Assembly (NCBI GenBank): GCA_946481275.1
Contig: CAMLMV010000024.1
Location: 1 to 64,000, forward strand
DNA: 64,000 nt
From: an uncultured Massilia sp.
GTDB taxonomy: Bacteria > Pseudomonadota > Gammaproteobacteria > Burkholderiales > Burkholderiaceae
Reading direction: 5' to 3'
A program made the translations under genes and the position numbers. This document shows positions 9,046-18,550 of the stretch, one piece after another. The notes beneath the pieces are model-generated. The model was given only the letters and a program-made list of their open reading frames with translations. It made no database searches and was not told where the DNA came from. How positions within the stretch are numbered: the first letter of the stretch is position 1; each line of letters opens with the position of its first letter.

Positions 9046-12000
9046 ATGACCCAGTTTTCGTCCGCCTCCGCCGCACCGCCTTTCGACACCGGCCCCCTGT
9101 CCTGGGTCATCGGTGAAATCCGCGACGCCCTCGGGCGGTCTGCCAAGGCGTTGCAGGACGCGGCCGGCCGCAGTCCGGAAGCCCGGCCGACCCTGCTGCT
9201 GCATGCCAAGTCGCACCTGCACCAGGCCCACGGGGCCCTGCAGATGGTCGACGTGGCCGGCGTCGAACGCCTGAGCGAAGCGGCCGAACAGGTTATCGAC
9301 CGCTTCAAGGACGGCACGCTGGCGCTCGAGCTTGAGCGCGCCGGCGCCGTCGGCGAGGCGTTCCGGGCGCTCGTCGAATACCTGGAAGAGCTGCTGGCCG
9401 GCGCGGCGCCGCAGCCCGTGCGCCTGTTCCCGTACTACCGCGCGCTGCAGGAGTTATTGGGCGTGGAACGGGTGCACCCGGGCCAGATGCTCGTGCTGGA
9501 CCTCGCCCCGGCCCTGTTGCCGGCCGGCGGCGCCGGCCCGATGCCGGACTACGCCGCGACCCGCGCCGCATTCGAAAAGGCGCTGCTGCCGTTCCTGCGC
9601 AGCCAGGACGTCGACGCCCAGCGCGCCCAGGCGGCCGCCATGCGCGACGCGCTGGCGGGCGTCGTGCACGGCCAGCCGCAGGCGGAAAGCCACGCGTTCT
9701 GGCTCGCGCTGCAGGCCGTCGCCGACCTCGTGGCGACCGGCCAGGTCGCACCCGACCTGTACGTGAAACAGCTGTTCGGCCAGATCAATCTGCAGCTGCG
9801 CCGCCAGGCGCAGGGGCATACGGAACTGCCGGAAGCGCTGCTGCGCGACGCGCTGTTCTTCATCTCGGCCGCGCCCGAACCGAACCCCGAAGCGCGCCAG
9901 TTGCGCGACGCGTACCACGTCGGCGGCCAGGTGCCGGCGGACTACCTGGAACGCCGCTACGGCAAGGTCGACCCGGACGTGCTGAAGGATGCCAAGGAAG
10001 CGCTGATCGAGACCAAGCAGGGCTGGGACCGCGTGGCGACGGAAGGCAGCGACGTCACGGGCGGCGGCTTCAACGACGCGCTGGCGAAACTGGCCGGCGC
10101 CAGCGAGAAGCTGGGTGCGCCCCAGCTCGCGCAACTGCTGCGCGAACTGGGACAGGCCGCCAGCGAATCGATGGCGGGCGGCCGCAGCGACCAGTTCAGT
10201 CTCGAGATGGCCGAGGCCATGCTGTTCGTCGAGCACGGCCTGGACCAGGTGCGCCAGCTTCCCGACGACTTCGGCCAGCATGCGGAAGCCGTCGGCCAGC
10301 GCCTGCTCGCGCTGGCGCATGGCGAGACTCCGCCGGACGCCCCGGCCTGGCACGGCGAGATGGCGCGCGAACTGCAGCAGGGCCAGACCGTGGCCGTGCT
10401 GGCGGGCGAGATCCGCACGGGCCTGCGCCAGGTCGAGAAACTCATCGACGACTATTACGAAGATTCCGCGCGCAAGGCGTCCCTGCAACAGGTCGACCCG
10501 CTGCTGCACCAGTTGCAGGGCGCGCTGGCCATCCTCGACCAGGAGCAGGCCACGCAGGCGGTCGACCACGTGCGTGCCCGGGTGCGCACGCTGATCGACG
10601 GCGCGCCGGACGAGGTGGAGCGCGGCGCCGTGCTGGACAACCTGGCCCGCAACATCGGCGCGCTCGGCTTCTTCACGGACGCGCTGGCGCAGAACGTCGA
10701 CGGTGCGCGCCGGCGCTACCGCTTCGATGCCGCGACGGGGCTGTTCCATGAGCTGCCGCTCGAAGCACCGGCGCCTTCGGAACCGCAGGCTGCGCCGGTG
10801 GAGGCACCGGACGCCGTCGACGCCGAACTGCTGGAGATCTTCATCGGCGAGGCGCGCGAAGTGCTGGACGTCGTCGGCACCGCGCTGCCGGTAGCGGGGG
10901 CCGATCCGGCCGACCAGGACACGCTTACCCGCCTGCGCCGCGGCTTCCACACGCTCAAGGGCAGCAGCCGCATGGTGAACCTCGAGCAGTTCGCCGCTGC
11001 GGCGGCGGCCGTCGAGAAGGTCATGAACCTGTGGCTGGCGGAAGCGCGGGCCGCCACGCCGGACCTGCTGGCGCTGCTCGCGCATGCGCATGCGGAGCTG
11101 GGCGCGTGGGTCGACGAACTGGCGGCCGGCGGATCGCAGCGCGATGGCGTGGCGCTCGTCGAGGCCGCCCTCCGGGTGCAGGAGGGCGGGCCGCTCGAGT
11201 CGGCGGCGGAGGTGCCGGTCGTGGACGCGCCTGCGGAACTGGCGCCCGAGACGGTCGGCGCATTCGATGCCGCGGCGGCGGCGGAACCGATCGAGCCCGC
11301 CGCCGGCTTCGAGGTCGCGCCGGACGAGGCGCCCGCGCCGCTGCCGGCCCTGTCCACGGAAGAGCTGCCGGACAACGTGCTCGCGTTCCCGGTGTCGGAA
11401 ACGAACGTGCGGCACGTGGGCGACCTCGAGATCCCGCTCCCGCTGTACAACATCTACCTCGGCGAGACCGAGGAGCTGGTGCGCACGCTGGCCGAGGACT
11501 TCGCCGGCTGGCGCGCGGAACCGCTGCGCGCCGTGTCGGCGCAGGCGCTGAAGGCGGCGCACACGCTGGGCGGCACATCGGCCACCGTCGGCTTCAACGC
11601 GCTGCGCGAACTGGCCGTGGCGCTGGAAGAAGCGCTGCAGGTGGCCGTCCCGCCGCTGGACGTTGCCCGGTTCGACCTGCTCGACGAGACGGTCGAGCGC
11701 GTGCGCATCATGCTGCAGGTGTTCGCGCTGGGCGAACTGGCGCCCGCGCAGCCGGAACTGCTGGCGCGGCTGGAAGCGCTGCGCGACGAGCTGGGGCGCC
11801 AGCGCGCCGACGCCGTCATCGAGGACGCCGAGCCGGAACTGGCGCAGCGTTTGGACGCGCTGTTCGCCGCCACCTACGCCAGCATCCTGGCCGATCCGCC
11901 GCTCGTCACCGGCACGCCGTCGCTGCCCGCCAGCACGGAACTGGCGCCGCGCGCGCCGGCACCGCGCCAGGAAGATCCGGCCGTGAGCGCCGTCGACGAT

Positions 12001-14367
12001 CTGTTCGATACGTATTTCGACGATCCGTTCGCCGCGCCCACGCTGGAGCAGGCCCCCGCGGAGGCGCAGGAGGTCATCGACGTCGATGCGTTGTTCGACA
12101 TCCCCGCGCCCGAACCGGAGCCGGAGCCGGAACCGGAACCGGAACCGGAAGCCGACACCGTCCTGGCCGCCGAGCCGGTGTTCGTCGACGACCTCGACCC
12201 GGACCTGCTGCCCGTCTTCATGGAAGAGGCGGCGGACCTGCTGCCGCAGATCGGCAACGGCCTGCGCCAGTGGCAGCAGAACCCGGCCGACGCGGCCGTC
12301 GCGCAAGGCCTGCTGCGCGCCCTGCACACGGTGAAGGGCAGCGCGCGCATGGCCGGTGCGATGCGTCTCGGCCAGCACACGCACGCGCTGGAAACGCAGA
12401 TCGAGAACATGCTGCACGCGGGGACGACGAATCCGGCGGCCTTCGACGAACTGCTGGCCAACTACGACCAGGCGCAACTGCTGTTCGAACAGCTGCAGCA
12501 GCCGGCCGGGGAAACACCGGCACCGGAGCCCGCCGCGCTGCCGGCCCCGCCCGCCGACGATCAGGCCGCACGCGCGCCGCTCGTGCGGGTGCGCGCCGAC
12601 ATCCTCGACCGTCTCGTCAACCAGGCGGGCGAAGTGTCGATCACGCGCTCGAAGCTGGAGACCCAGGTCGGCACGCTGAAGGGCATGCTGGCCGAATTCT
12701 CCGACAACCTCGCCAACCTGCGGCGCCAGTTGCGCGAAGTGGAGGTGCAGGCGGAATCGCAGATCGCGTCGCGCCTGTCGATCGCGGGCGAACGGGGATT
12801 CGATCCGCTCGAATTCGACCGCTTCACGCGTCTGCAGGAACTGACGCGCATGATGGCCGAGAGCGTGAACGACGTCGGTTCGTTCCACGATGGCCTGGCG
12901 CGCACGGTGGAGGCGGCGTCCGACGACCTGGCCGCCCAGTCGCGCCTCACGCGCGACCTGCAGCGCGACCTGATGCGGGTGCGGATGGTGCCGTTCGCGA
13001 GCCTCTCGGAGCGCCTGTTCCGCGTGGCGCGCCAGACCGCCAAGGAAATGGACAAGCGCGTCAACCTGGACATCCGCGGCGGCGGCGTCGAGATCGACCG
13101 CAGCGTGCTGGAACGCATGGCCGCGCCGTTCGAACACCTGCTGCGCAACGCCATCGTGCACGGCGTCGAGCCGCGCGAACAGCGCCTCGCGGCCGGCAAG
13201 CCGGAGACGGGCGAATTGCTCGTGCAGGTGAGCCAGCAGGGCAACGAGGTCGAGATCCGCTTCGCCGACGACGGCGCGGGCCTGGATCTCGCCCGCATCC
13301 GCGCCAAGGCGGCATCCCTCGGGCTGCTGGCGGACGGCGAGGACGTGTCCGACCAGGACGCGGCGGAGCTGGTGTTCGAGCCGGGCTTCTCGACGGCGGA
13401 CACGCTGACGGAACTGGCCGGACGCGGGGTCGGCATGGACGTCGTGCGTTCGGAAGCGCGCGCGCTGGGCGGCCGTGTCGACGTCGAGACGACGCCGGGC
13501 CGCGGCGCCGCCTTCGCCATCCGCCTGCCGCTCACGCTGGCCGTCACGCAGGTCGTGCTCGTCGCCAGCGGCACGCGCACGCACGCGCTGCCGGCCGTGC
13601 TGGTCGAGCAGGTACTGCAGGTGCGCGAGGCCGACCTCGACGCGGCCTTCGCGGCCGGGGCGATCAACGTCCACGGCGAGAGCGTCCCGCTGCACTACCT
13701 GCCCGCGCTGCTGCACGAACAGGGTGGCGCGAGCGGCCAGCGCTCGTCGCCGGTGCTGGTGCTCAGGAGCGGCAACACGCGCGTCGCCGTGCGGGTGGAC
13801 GAGGTGCTGGGCAACCGCGAGGTCGTCATCAAGAACATCGGGCCGCAGCTGGCGCGCATGCCGGGCATCGCCGGCGCCACCGTCCTCGGTTCGGGCGAGA
13901 TCGTGCTGATCCTCGACGCGGTGCAGCTGGCGGGACAGGGTGCGCGTCCCGGCCGTGCCGTGGAGATGCCTGCGCCCGCACCGGCCGCGCGCGTCGCGAC
14001 CATCATGGTCGTGGACGATTCGCTCACCGTGCGCAAGGTCACGCAGCGCCTGCTGGAGCGCGAAGGTTATCGCGTGCTGCTGGCCAAGGACGGCGTCGAT
14101 GCGCTCGAGCAGATGCAGGAGACGCGGCCCGACCTGATGCTGGTCGATATCGAGATGCCGCGCATGGACGGCTTCGACCTCACGCGCCACGTGCGCGGGG
14201 ATGCCGCAACAAAGGCGTTGCCGATCATCATGATCACGTCGCGCACGGCGGACAAGCACCGCAACGTGGCGCTGGGGCTTGGCGTCGATGCCTATTTCGG
14301 CAAGCCGTACCAGGAAGACGCACTGCTGGCGGCGATATCCGGATTGCTGGAAGCGCGCGCAAGCTGA
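9046..14367 (+). CDS. chpA: Hybrid chemotaxis kinase ChpA/PilL (Hpt-HATPase-CheW-REC)
   Basis: A very large (1773-aa) CheA-type hybrid kinase of the Pil-Chp system. The first ~540 residues are helical with no obvious phospho-His. Recognisable Hpt modules centre on His635 (HTLKGSSRM), His839 (HTLGGTSATVGF) and His1094 (HTVKGSARMAG). A Pro-Glu repeat linker (1022-1035) separates the second and third. Then come a dimerisation region, an HHATPase domain (NAIVHGVE, FADDGAGLDL, GRGVGMDVV), a CheW domain and a C-terminal receiver with phospho-acceptor Asp1701. Pseudomonas ChpA is longer, with eight such transfer domains. No cheR/cheB-type adaptation genes follow; the next gene is convergent. Confidence 0.93.
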   Translation: MTQFSSASAAPPFDTGPLSWVIGEIRDALGRSAKALQDAAGRSPEARPTLLLHAKSHLHQAHGALQMVDVAGVERLSEAAEQVIDRFKDGTLALELERAGAVGEAFRALVEYLEELLAGAAPQPVRLFPYYRALQELLGVERVHPGQMLVLDLAPALLPAGGAGPMPDYAATRAAFEKALLPFLRSQDVDAQRAQAAAMRDALAGVVHGQPQAESHAFWLALQAVADLVATGQVAPDLYVKQLFGQINLQLRRQAQGHTELPEALLRDALFFISAAPEPNPEARQLRDAYHVGGQVPADYLERRYGKVDPDVLKDAKEALIETKQGWDRVATEGSDVTGGGFNDALAKLAGASEKLGAPQLAQLLRELGQAASESMAGGRSDQFSLEMAEAMLFVEHGLDQVRQLPDDFGQHAEAVGQRLLALAHGETPPDAPAWHGEMARELQQGQTVAVLAGEIRTGLRQVEKLIDDYYEDSARKASLQQVDPLLHQLQGALAILDQEQATQAVDHVRARVRTLIDGAPDEVERGAVLDNLARNIGALGFFTDALAQNVDGARRRYRFDAATGLFHELPLEAPAPSEPQAAPVEAPDAVDAELLEIFIGEAREVLDVVGTALPVAGADPADQDTLTRLRRGFHTLKGSSRMVNLEQFAAAAAAVEKVMNLWLAEARAATPDLLALLAHAHAELGAWVDELAAGGSQRDGVALVEAALRVQEGGPLESAAEVPVVDAPAELAPETVGAFDAAAAAEPIEPAAGFEVAPDEAPAPLPALSTEELPDNVLAFPVSETNVRHVGDLEIPLPLYNIYLGETEELVRTLAEDFAGWRAEPLRAVSAQALKAAHTLGGTSATVGFNALRELAVALEEALQVAVPPLDVARFDLLDETVERVRIMLQVFALGELAPAQPELLARLEALRDELGRQRADAVIEDAEPELAQRLDALFAATYASILADPPLVTGTPSLPASTELAPRAPAPRQEDPAVSAVDDLFDTYFDDPFAAPTLEQAPAEAQEVIDVDALFDIPAPEPEPEPEPEPEPEADTVLAAEPVFVDDLDPDLLPVFMEEAADLLPQIGNGLRQWQQNPADAAVAQGLLRALHTVKGSARMAGAMRLGQHTHALETQIENMLHAGTTNPAAFDELLANYDQAQLLFEQLQQPAGETPAPEPAALPAPPADDQAARAPLVRVRADILDRLVNQAGEVSITRSKLETQVGTLKGMLAEFSDNLANLRRQLREVEVQAESQIASRLSIAGERGFDPLEFDRFTRLQELTRMMAESVNDVGSFHDGLARTVEAASDDLAAQSRLTRDLQRDLMRVRMVPFASLSERLFRVARQTAKEMDKRVNLDIRGGGVEIDRSVLERMAAPFEHLLRNAIVHGVEPREQRLAAGKPETGELLVQVSQQGNEVEIRFADDGAGLDLARIRAKAASLGLLADGEDVSDQDAAELVFEPGFSTADTLTELAGRGVGMDVVRSEARALGGRVDVETTPGRGAAFAIRLPLTLAVTQVVLVASGTRTHALPAVLVEQVLQVREADLDAAFAAGAINVHGESVPLHYLPALLHEQGGASGQRSSPVLVLRSGNTRVAVRVDEVLGNREVVIKNIGPQLARMPGIAGATVLGSGEIVLILDAVQLAGQGARPGRAVEMPAPAPAARVATIMVVDDSLTVRKVTQRLLEREGYRVLLAKDGVDALEQMQETRPDLMLVDIEMPRMDGFDLTRHVRGDAATKALPIIMITSRTADKHRNVALGLGVDAYFGKPYQEDALLAAISGLLEARAS
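12109..12150 (+). repeat. Hexanucleotide repeat encoding seven Pro-Glu units in chpA
   Basis: Seven consecutive six-base units of the type CCG-GAA/GAG (first unit CCC-GAA) encode (Pro-Glu)x7, residues 1022-1035 of ChpA. The unit is a multiple of three, so slippage would change linker length without breaking the frame. It probably acts as a stiff spacer between phosphotransfer domains. Confidence 0.85.
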
Positions 14368-15816
14368 CTACGCGGCGCGGATCGCCTTGAACCGCGCCAG
14401 CGTCTTCTCCCGCGCGTCCTCGTGGTCCACCACCGGCAGCGGATAATCCTTCCCGAGCACGACCCCGGCCTTCTGTAAAACCTCCGGCTTCGCCAGCCAC
14501 GGCGCATGAATGGCCGCCCCGTTCAAGCCGGCCAGCTGCGGCAGGTACTGCCGGATGAACTCTCCATCCGGATCGAACCGCTTCGACTGCGTCACCGGAT
14601 TGAAGATGCGGAACCACGGCTGCGCGTCGCACCCCGTCGACGCCGCCCATTGCCAGCCGCCGTTGTTCGACGCCAGTTCGTAATCGTTCAGCTTCAGCGC
14701 GAACCAGCGCTCCCCGCGCCGCCAGTCGATCCCGAGGTCCTTGGTCAAAAAGCTGGCCGTTACCATGCGCAGGCGGTTGTGCATGAAACCCGTCCGTTCC
14801 AGCTGCAGCATCGCGGCGTCGACGAGCGGGTAGCCCGTGCGGCCCGTGCACCACGCGTCGAACAGCGCGTCAGCATCCGGCCCGTCGTCCCACGCGACGG
14901 CATCGAAGGCGGCCTTGAACGATTGCGTGACGACGCGCGGATGGCGCGCCAGGATCATCATGTAGAACTCGCGCCAGACCAGTTCCGACAGCCACACGGG
15001 CGCACCCGGGCCGCCGCTGCCGTCGGCGATGCATTCCTGCAGCATGGCGACGAGGCGGCGCACGGAGAGCGTGCCGAAGCGCAGGTGGATCGACAGGCGC
15101 GACGTTGCGTCCAGCGCCGGGAAGTCGCGGTCGTGGTCGTAGCGGGCGAGGCGCTCGCCGAACCGCGCCAGCAGTGTCTCCGCGCCCGGCATGCCGGGAT
15201 GCGCGATGGGCGCGGCGTTCGGGACGAAGCCGAGATCCGCGAGCGCGGGCAGGGTGTGATCCACAGGCGGCGGCGCGAGCGCGCCGGCGTGGGGCGCCGT
15301 CTCGTACGGCCGCAGCGCCTCCGGCTCGCGCGCGAGGCGTTTCAGCCACGCGTTCTTGTACGGCGTGAAGACGGAATAGGGGCCGCCGGCCAGCGTCAAT
15401 ACCTCGTCCTGTTCGAAAATGACCTGGTCCTTGAACGTCTGCAGGCTGCGCCCGGCCGCGCGCAGGGCGTCCTGCACGGCGCGGTCGCGCGCGATGGCCT
15501 GCGGCTCGTAGTCGCGGTTGGCGAACACGGACTCCGCATCCAGTTCGGCCGCCAGCGCCGGGATCACCTGCGTGGCGCGCCCGTGCCGCACGATGAGATA
15601 ACCTCCCATTGCATGCAGGCGCGCATCCAGCTCGCGCACGCTGTCGAGCAGAAATTGAACGCGCCGGTCGTCGGACGGCAGGCCGGCCAGGATGTCCGTA
15701 TCGAACACGAACACGCCAACCACCCGGCGTGAGGAGAGCAGGGCGTGATGCAGCGCGGCATGGTCGTCCACGCGCAAATCGCGCCGGAACCAGACCAGGG
15801 AGTTTCTCAGAGTCAT
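14368..15816 (-). CDS. phrB: Deoxyribodipyrimidine photo-lyase
   Basis: A 482-aa class I CPD photolyase that splits UV-induced cyclobutane dimers using blue light, FADH- and an antenna chromophore. The N-terminal antenna domain opens with LVWFRRDLRVDDH. The FAD domain contains the DATSRLSIHLRFGTLSVR segment, WREFYMMIL, YPLVDAAMLQLERTGFMHNR and the family signature NGGWQWAASTGCDAQPWFRIFNP. Length and motif order are normal. Its stop codon abuts the chpA stop with no spacer, and it is divergent from yqgE. Confidence 0.96.
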   Translation of the reverse strand: MTLRNSLVWFRRDLRVDDHAALHHALLSSRRVVGVFVFDTDILAGLPSDDRRVQFLLDSVRELDARLHAMGGYLIVRHGRATQVIPALAAELDAESVFANRDYEPQAIARDRAVQDALRAAGRSLQTFKDQVIFEQDEVLTLAGGPYSVFTPYKNAWLKRLAREPEALRPYETAPHAGALAPPPVDHTLPALADLGFVPNAAPIAHPGMPGAETLLARFGERLARYDHDRDFPALDATSRLSIHLRFGTLSVRRLVAMLQECIADGSGGPGAPVWLSELVWREFYMMILARHPRVVTQSFKAAFDAVAWDDGPDADALFDAWCTGRTGYPLVDAAMLQLERTGFMHNRLRMVTASFLTKDLGIDWRRGERWFALKLNDYELASNNGGWQWAASTGCDAQPWFRIFNPVTQSKRFDPDGEFIRQYLPQLAGLNGAAIHAPWLAKPEVLQKAGVVLGKDYPLPVVDHEDAREKTLARFKAIRAA

Positions 15817-15989
15817 CTTCTGTGTGTTGAGTCAATGCAGTCCAGAATTTTACTGTCTACCATCTCTCAGGTTTGCCCCGCCGAGCGGCTTCCGTGGCCG
15901 GTCGGGCAATTCGGTGTAAACTAGCGAAAAGTCCAGCTTTTCAGCGTAGCAATGCCGCGGTAACTCCAGAGAGTGAGCCAACAGAGAGT

Positions 15990-16652
15990 ATGAGCATGAA
16001 AAAAAGTAAGGTCGGCAAGCCTCTAACCATGCCCGGGATGCCCCAGGAAGACACGCCTCTCCTCGGCACGTTGAGTGCATCCACGTCACAGCTGAACCTG
16101 GCTAATCATTTCCTGATTGCCATGCCGTCCATGAATGACCCGATCTTCGGCGGCACTGTCGTGTATATCTGCGAGCACAACGAGAAGGGCGTGCTCGGCG
16201 TCGTCATCAACAAGCCGACGGACATGACGATGGACGTGCTGTTCGACCGCATCGACCTGAAAGTGGCGGAAGGCCTGCGCGCCAGCGTCGAGGACGAGCC
16301 GATCATGTTCGGCGGCCCCGTCCAGGACGACCGCGGCTTCGTGCTGCATTCGCCCGGCGGCCGCTATTCCTCGTCGCTCTCCGTCACCGATGACGTCGCG
16401 TTCACGACGTCGATCGACGTGCTGGAAGCCGTCGCGAACGGCACCGGCCCGCGCCGCATGCTCGTCTCGATCGGCTATGCCGGCTGGAGCCCGGGTCAGC
16501 TGGAAGAAGAGATCGCCCGCAACGGCTGGCTCACCGTGAGCGCCGACGCGCGCGTGCTGTTCGACCTGCCGATCGAGGAGCGCTACAACGCGGCCATCAA
16601 GCTGCTGGGGATCGATCCCCTCATGCTGGCTTCCGAGGCCGGTCATGCTTGA
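15990..16652 (+). CDS. yqgE: YqgE/AlgH family protein (UPF0301)
   Basis: A 220-aa cytosolic protein of the UPF0301 family: LANHFLIAMPSMNDPIFGGTVVYICEH is contiguous and diagnostic, followed by GVVINKP, FGGPVQDDRGFVLH and the GYAGWSPGQLEEE motif. Biochemical function is not established; in Pseudomonas AlgH influences alginate regulation. I chose the ATG at 15990, which has an AGAG stretch 5' to it, although ATG 15996 is nearly equivalent. It heads the ruvX-pyrR-pyrB cluster, a conserved neighbourhood in betaproteobacteria. Confidence 0.93.
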   Translation: MSMKKSKVGKPLTMPGMPQEDTPLLGTLSASTSQLNLANHFLIAMPSMNDPIFGGTVVYICEHNEKGVLGVVINKPTDMTMDVLFDRIDLKVAEGLRASVEDEPIMFGGPVQDDRGFVLHSPGGRYSSSLSVTDDVAFTTSIDVLEAVANGTGPRRMLVSIGYAGWSPGQLEEEIARNGWLTVSADARVLFDLPIEERYNAAIKLLGIDPLMLASEAGHA

Positions 16653-16685
16653 TCGTTGCGAAACAACCCGGAGTCGACGCAGGTA

Positions 16686-17081
16686 ATGGTCGACATCGTC
16701 CTAGGCTTCGACTTCGGCATCAAGCGCATTGGGATCGCCATGGGGAATACCCTGACGGGACAGGCGCAACCGCTGTCCGTCATCAAGGCGGTCGACAATG
16801 CGACCCGCTTCAAGGTCATCGGCGACCTGATCGAACAATGGCGCCCCGCGCGCCTCGTCGTGGGCGAGCCGCGCCATCCGGACGGCGCGGAACACGAGAT
16901 GACCCTGCGCGCGCGCCGTTTCGCCAACCAGCTCAATGGCCGTTTCAACCTGCCCGTCGAACTCGTCGACGAGCGCTATTCGTCGGCCGTCATCCCCGCC
17001 AAGCGCGGCGAGATCATCGACGCCAAGGCCGCCGCCATCATTTTGCAACAATACTTTGACGATCATGCCAACTCATATTAA
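16686..17081 (+). CDS. ruvX: Putative Holliday junction resolvase RuvX (YqgF)
   Basis: A 131-aa RNase H-fold protein involved in Holliday junction resolution and/or 16S pre-rRNA processing. It has the acidic first strand LGFDFGIKRIGIA, VGEPRHPDG, VELVDERYSS and the C-terminal Asp in IDAKAAAIILQQYF, all in the expected order. I use ATG 16686 (MVDIVLG). A TTG at 16656 would add ten residues and is the alternative. It starts 33 bases after the yqgE stop and its 3' end overlaps pyrR by 17 bases. Confidence 0.92.
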   Translation: MVDIVLGFDFGIKRIGIAMGNTLTGQAQPLSVIKAVDNATRFKVIGDLIEQWRPARLVVGEPRHPDGAEHEMTLRARRFANQLNGRFNLPVELVDERYSSAVIPAKRGEIIDAKAAAIILQQYFDDHANSY

Positions 17082-17592
17082 CGACGCGGACAGCCTGGAC
17101 GCCGAGGCGCTGTACCGCGACCTGCTCGCGCAGGTGCGCGCCGGCCTGGCCGGCGTACAGGATGCCGCCATCGTCGGCATCCACTCGGGCGGCGCCTGGC
17201 TCGCGGAGCGTCTCGCCGCCGACCTGGGACTGCAATCCCGCCTGGGCTTCATCGACGTCTCGTTCTACCGCGACGACTATGCCCGCAAGGGCCTGCATCC
17301 GGATGTGAAGCCGACCCGGATCGAATTCAACGTCGACGGCGCGACCATCGTGCTCGTCGACGACGTGCTGTACACCGGCCGCACGGTGCGCGCGGCGATC
17401 AACGTGCTGTTCGATTTTGGCCGTCCGCAGCGTATCATGCTGGCCGCGCTGGCGGACCGCGGCGGCCGCGAACTCCCGGTCGCCGCCGATTTCGTCGGCG
17501 CGCACGCACAGCTTGCCCCTGGCCGCTCGCTCGCGCTGGCGCGCGCGGCAAACGGCCAACTCTCGCTCACGATCGAAGACGACAATGCATAA
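17065..17592 (+). CDS. pyrR: PyrR bifunctional pyr regulator / uracil phosphoribosyltransferase
   Basis: A 175-aa type I phosphoribosyltransferase. The PRPP-binding loop [17 protein letters not shown] and the N-terminal [15 protein letters not shown] match PyrR, which makes UMP from uracil and PRPP and in many bacteria binds pyr mRNA to attenuate transcription. The ATG overlaps the end of ruvX by 17 bases and its own 3' end overlaps pyrB by 8 bases, so the genes are translationally coupled. I see no leader with a PyrR-binding hairpin and terminator in front of pyrB, because there is no room, so the RNA-binding role is uncertain here. Confidence 0.94.
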   Translation: MPTHINDADSLDAEALYRDLLAQVRAGLAGVQDAAIVGIHSGGAWLAERLAADLGLQSRLGFIDVSFYRDDYARKGLHPDVKPTRIEFNVDGATIVLVDDVLYTGRTVRAAINVLFDFGRPQRIMLAALADRGGRELPVAADFVGAHAQLAPGRSLALARAANGQLSLTIEDDNA

Positions 17593-18550
17593 CCCGCAAC
17601 TGAACAAGAACGGCGAACTGCAGCACCTCCTTACCATCGAGGGACTGCCCAAGGCCATCATCAACCACATCCTCGACACCGCCTCGAGCTTCGTGAGCAT
17701 CTCCGACCGCGAGGTCAAGAAGGTGCCGCTGATGCGCGGGAAAAGCGTCTTCAACCTGTTCTTCGAAAACTCGACGCGCACGCGCACGACGTTCGAGATC
17801 GCGTCGAAGCGCCTGTCGGCCGACGTCATCAACCTGAACATCGCCGCCTCGTCGACGAGCAAGGGCGAATCGCTGCTGGACACGATCGACAACCTCTCGG
17901 CCATGCACGCCGACATGTTCGTCGTGCGCCATGCGCAGTCGGGCGCGCCGTACCTGATCGCCAAGCACCTGAACGACACGCAGCAGAACCACGTGCACGT
18001 GGTGAACGCGGGCGACGGCCGCCACGCGCACCCGACGCAGGGCCTGCTCGACATGTACACGATCCGTCACTACAAGAAGGATTTCACGAACCTGCGCGTG
18101 GCCATCGTCGGCGACATCCTGCACAGCCGCGTGGCCCGTTCGGACATCCACGCGCTGACGACGCTGGGCGTGCCGGAAGTGCGCGCCATCGGCCCGCACA
18201 CGCTGCTGCCGGGCGGCCTGGAACAGATGGGCGTGCGGGTGTTCACGAACATGGACGAGGGACTGAAGGACGTCGACGTGATCATCATGCTGCGCCTGCA
18301 GAACGAGCGCATGTCGGGCGCGCTGCTGCCGTCGGCCGGCGAGTATTTCAAGAGCTACGGCCTGACGCCGGAGCGACTGGCCCTTGCGAAGCCGGACGCC
18401 ATCGTCATGCACCCGGGCCCGATGAACCGCGGCGTGGAGATCGATTCGGCCGTGGCGGACGGCGCCCAGGCCGTGATTCTGCCCCAGGTCACCTTCGGTA
18501 TCGCCGTCCGCATGGCGGTTATGAGTATTTTGGCTGGAAGTCACGCATGA
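17585..18550 (+). CDS. pyrB: Aspartate carbamoyltransferase catalytic subunit
   Basis: PyrB condenses carbamoyl phosphate and aspartate to carbamoyl-aspartate, the second step of pyrimidine synthesis. The 321-aa protein has the carbamoyl-phosphate motif [21 protein letters not shown], the HPTQGLLD segment, [13 protein letters not shown] and [11 protein letters not shown]. It overlaps pyrR by 8 bases and the following dihydroorotase-like gene by 4 bases. No pyrI regulatory subunit is present; in bacteria with this layout the catalytic subunit assembles with a dihydroorotase-like partner. Confidence 0.97.
   Translation: MHNPQLNKNGELQHLLTIEGLPKAIINHILDTASSFVSISDREVKKVPLMRGKSVFNLFFENSTRTRTTFEIASKRLSADVINLNIAASSTSKGESLLDTIDNLSAMHADMFVVRHAQSGAPYLIAKHLNDTQQNHVHVVNAGDGRHAHPTQGLLDMYTIRHYKKDFTNLRVAIVGDILHSRVARSDIHALTTLGVPEVRAIGPHTLLPGGLEQMGVRVFTNMDEGLKDVDVIIMLRLQNERMSGALLPSAGEYFKSYGLTPERLALAKPDAIVMHPGPMNRGVEIDSAVADGAQAVILPQVTFGIAVRMAVMSILAGSHA

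Noticed and set aside
6651..9317. An 888-codon minus-strand open frame opposite pilJ
   Set aside because: Arg/His-rich shadow frame with no motif; pilJ on the plus strand is unambiguous.
9454..14259. A 1601-codon open frame on the minus strand opposite chpA
   Set aside because: It is a by-product of high-GC codon usage; its translation is low-complexity Arg/Gln/His-rich with no domains, and chpA has clear domains throughout.
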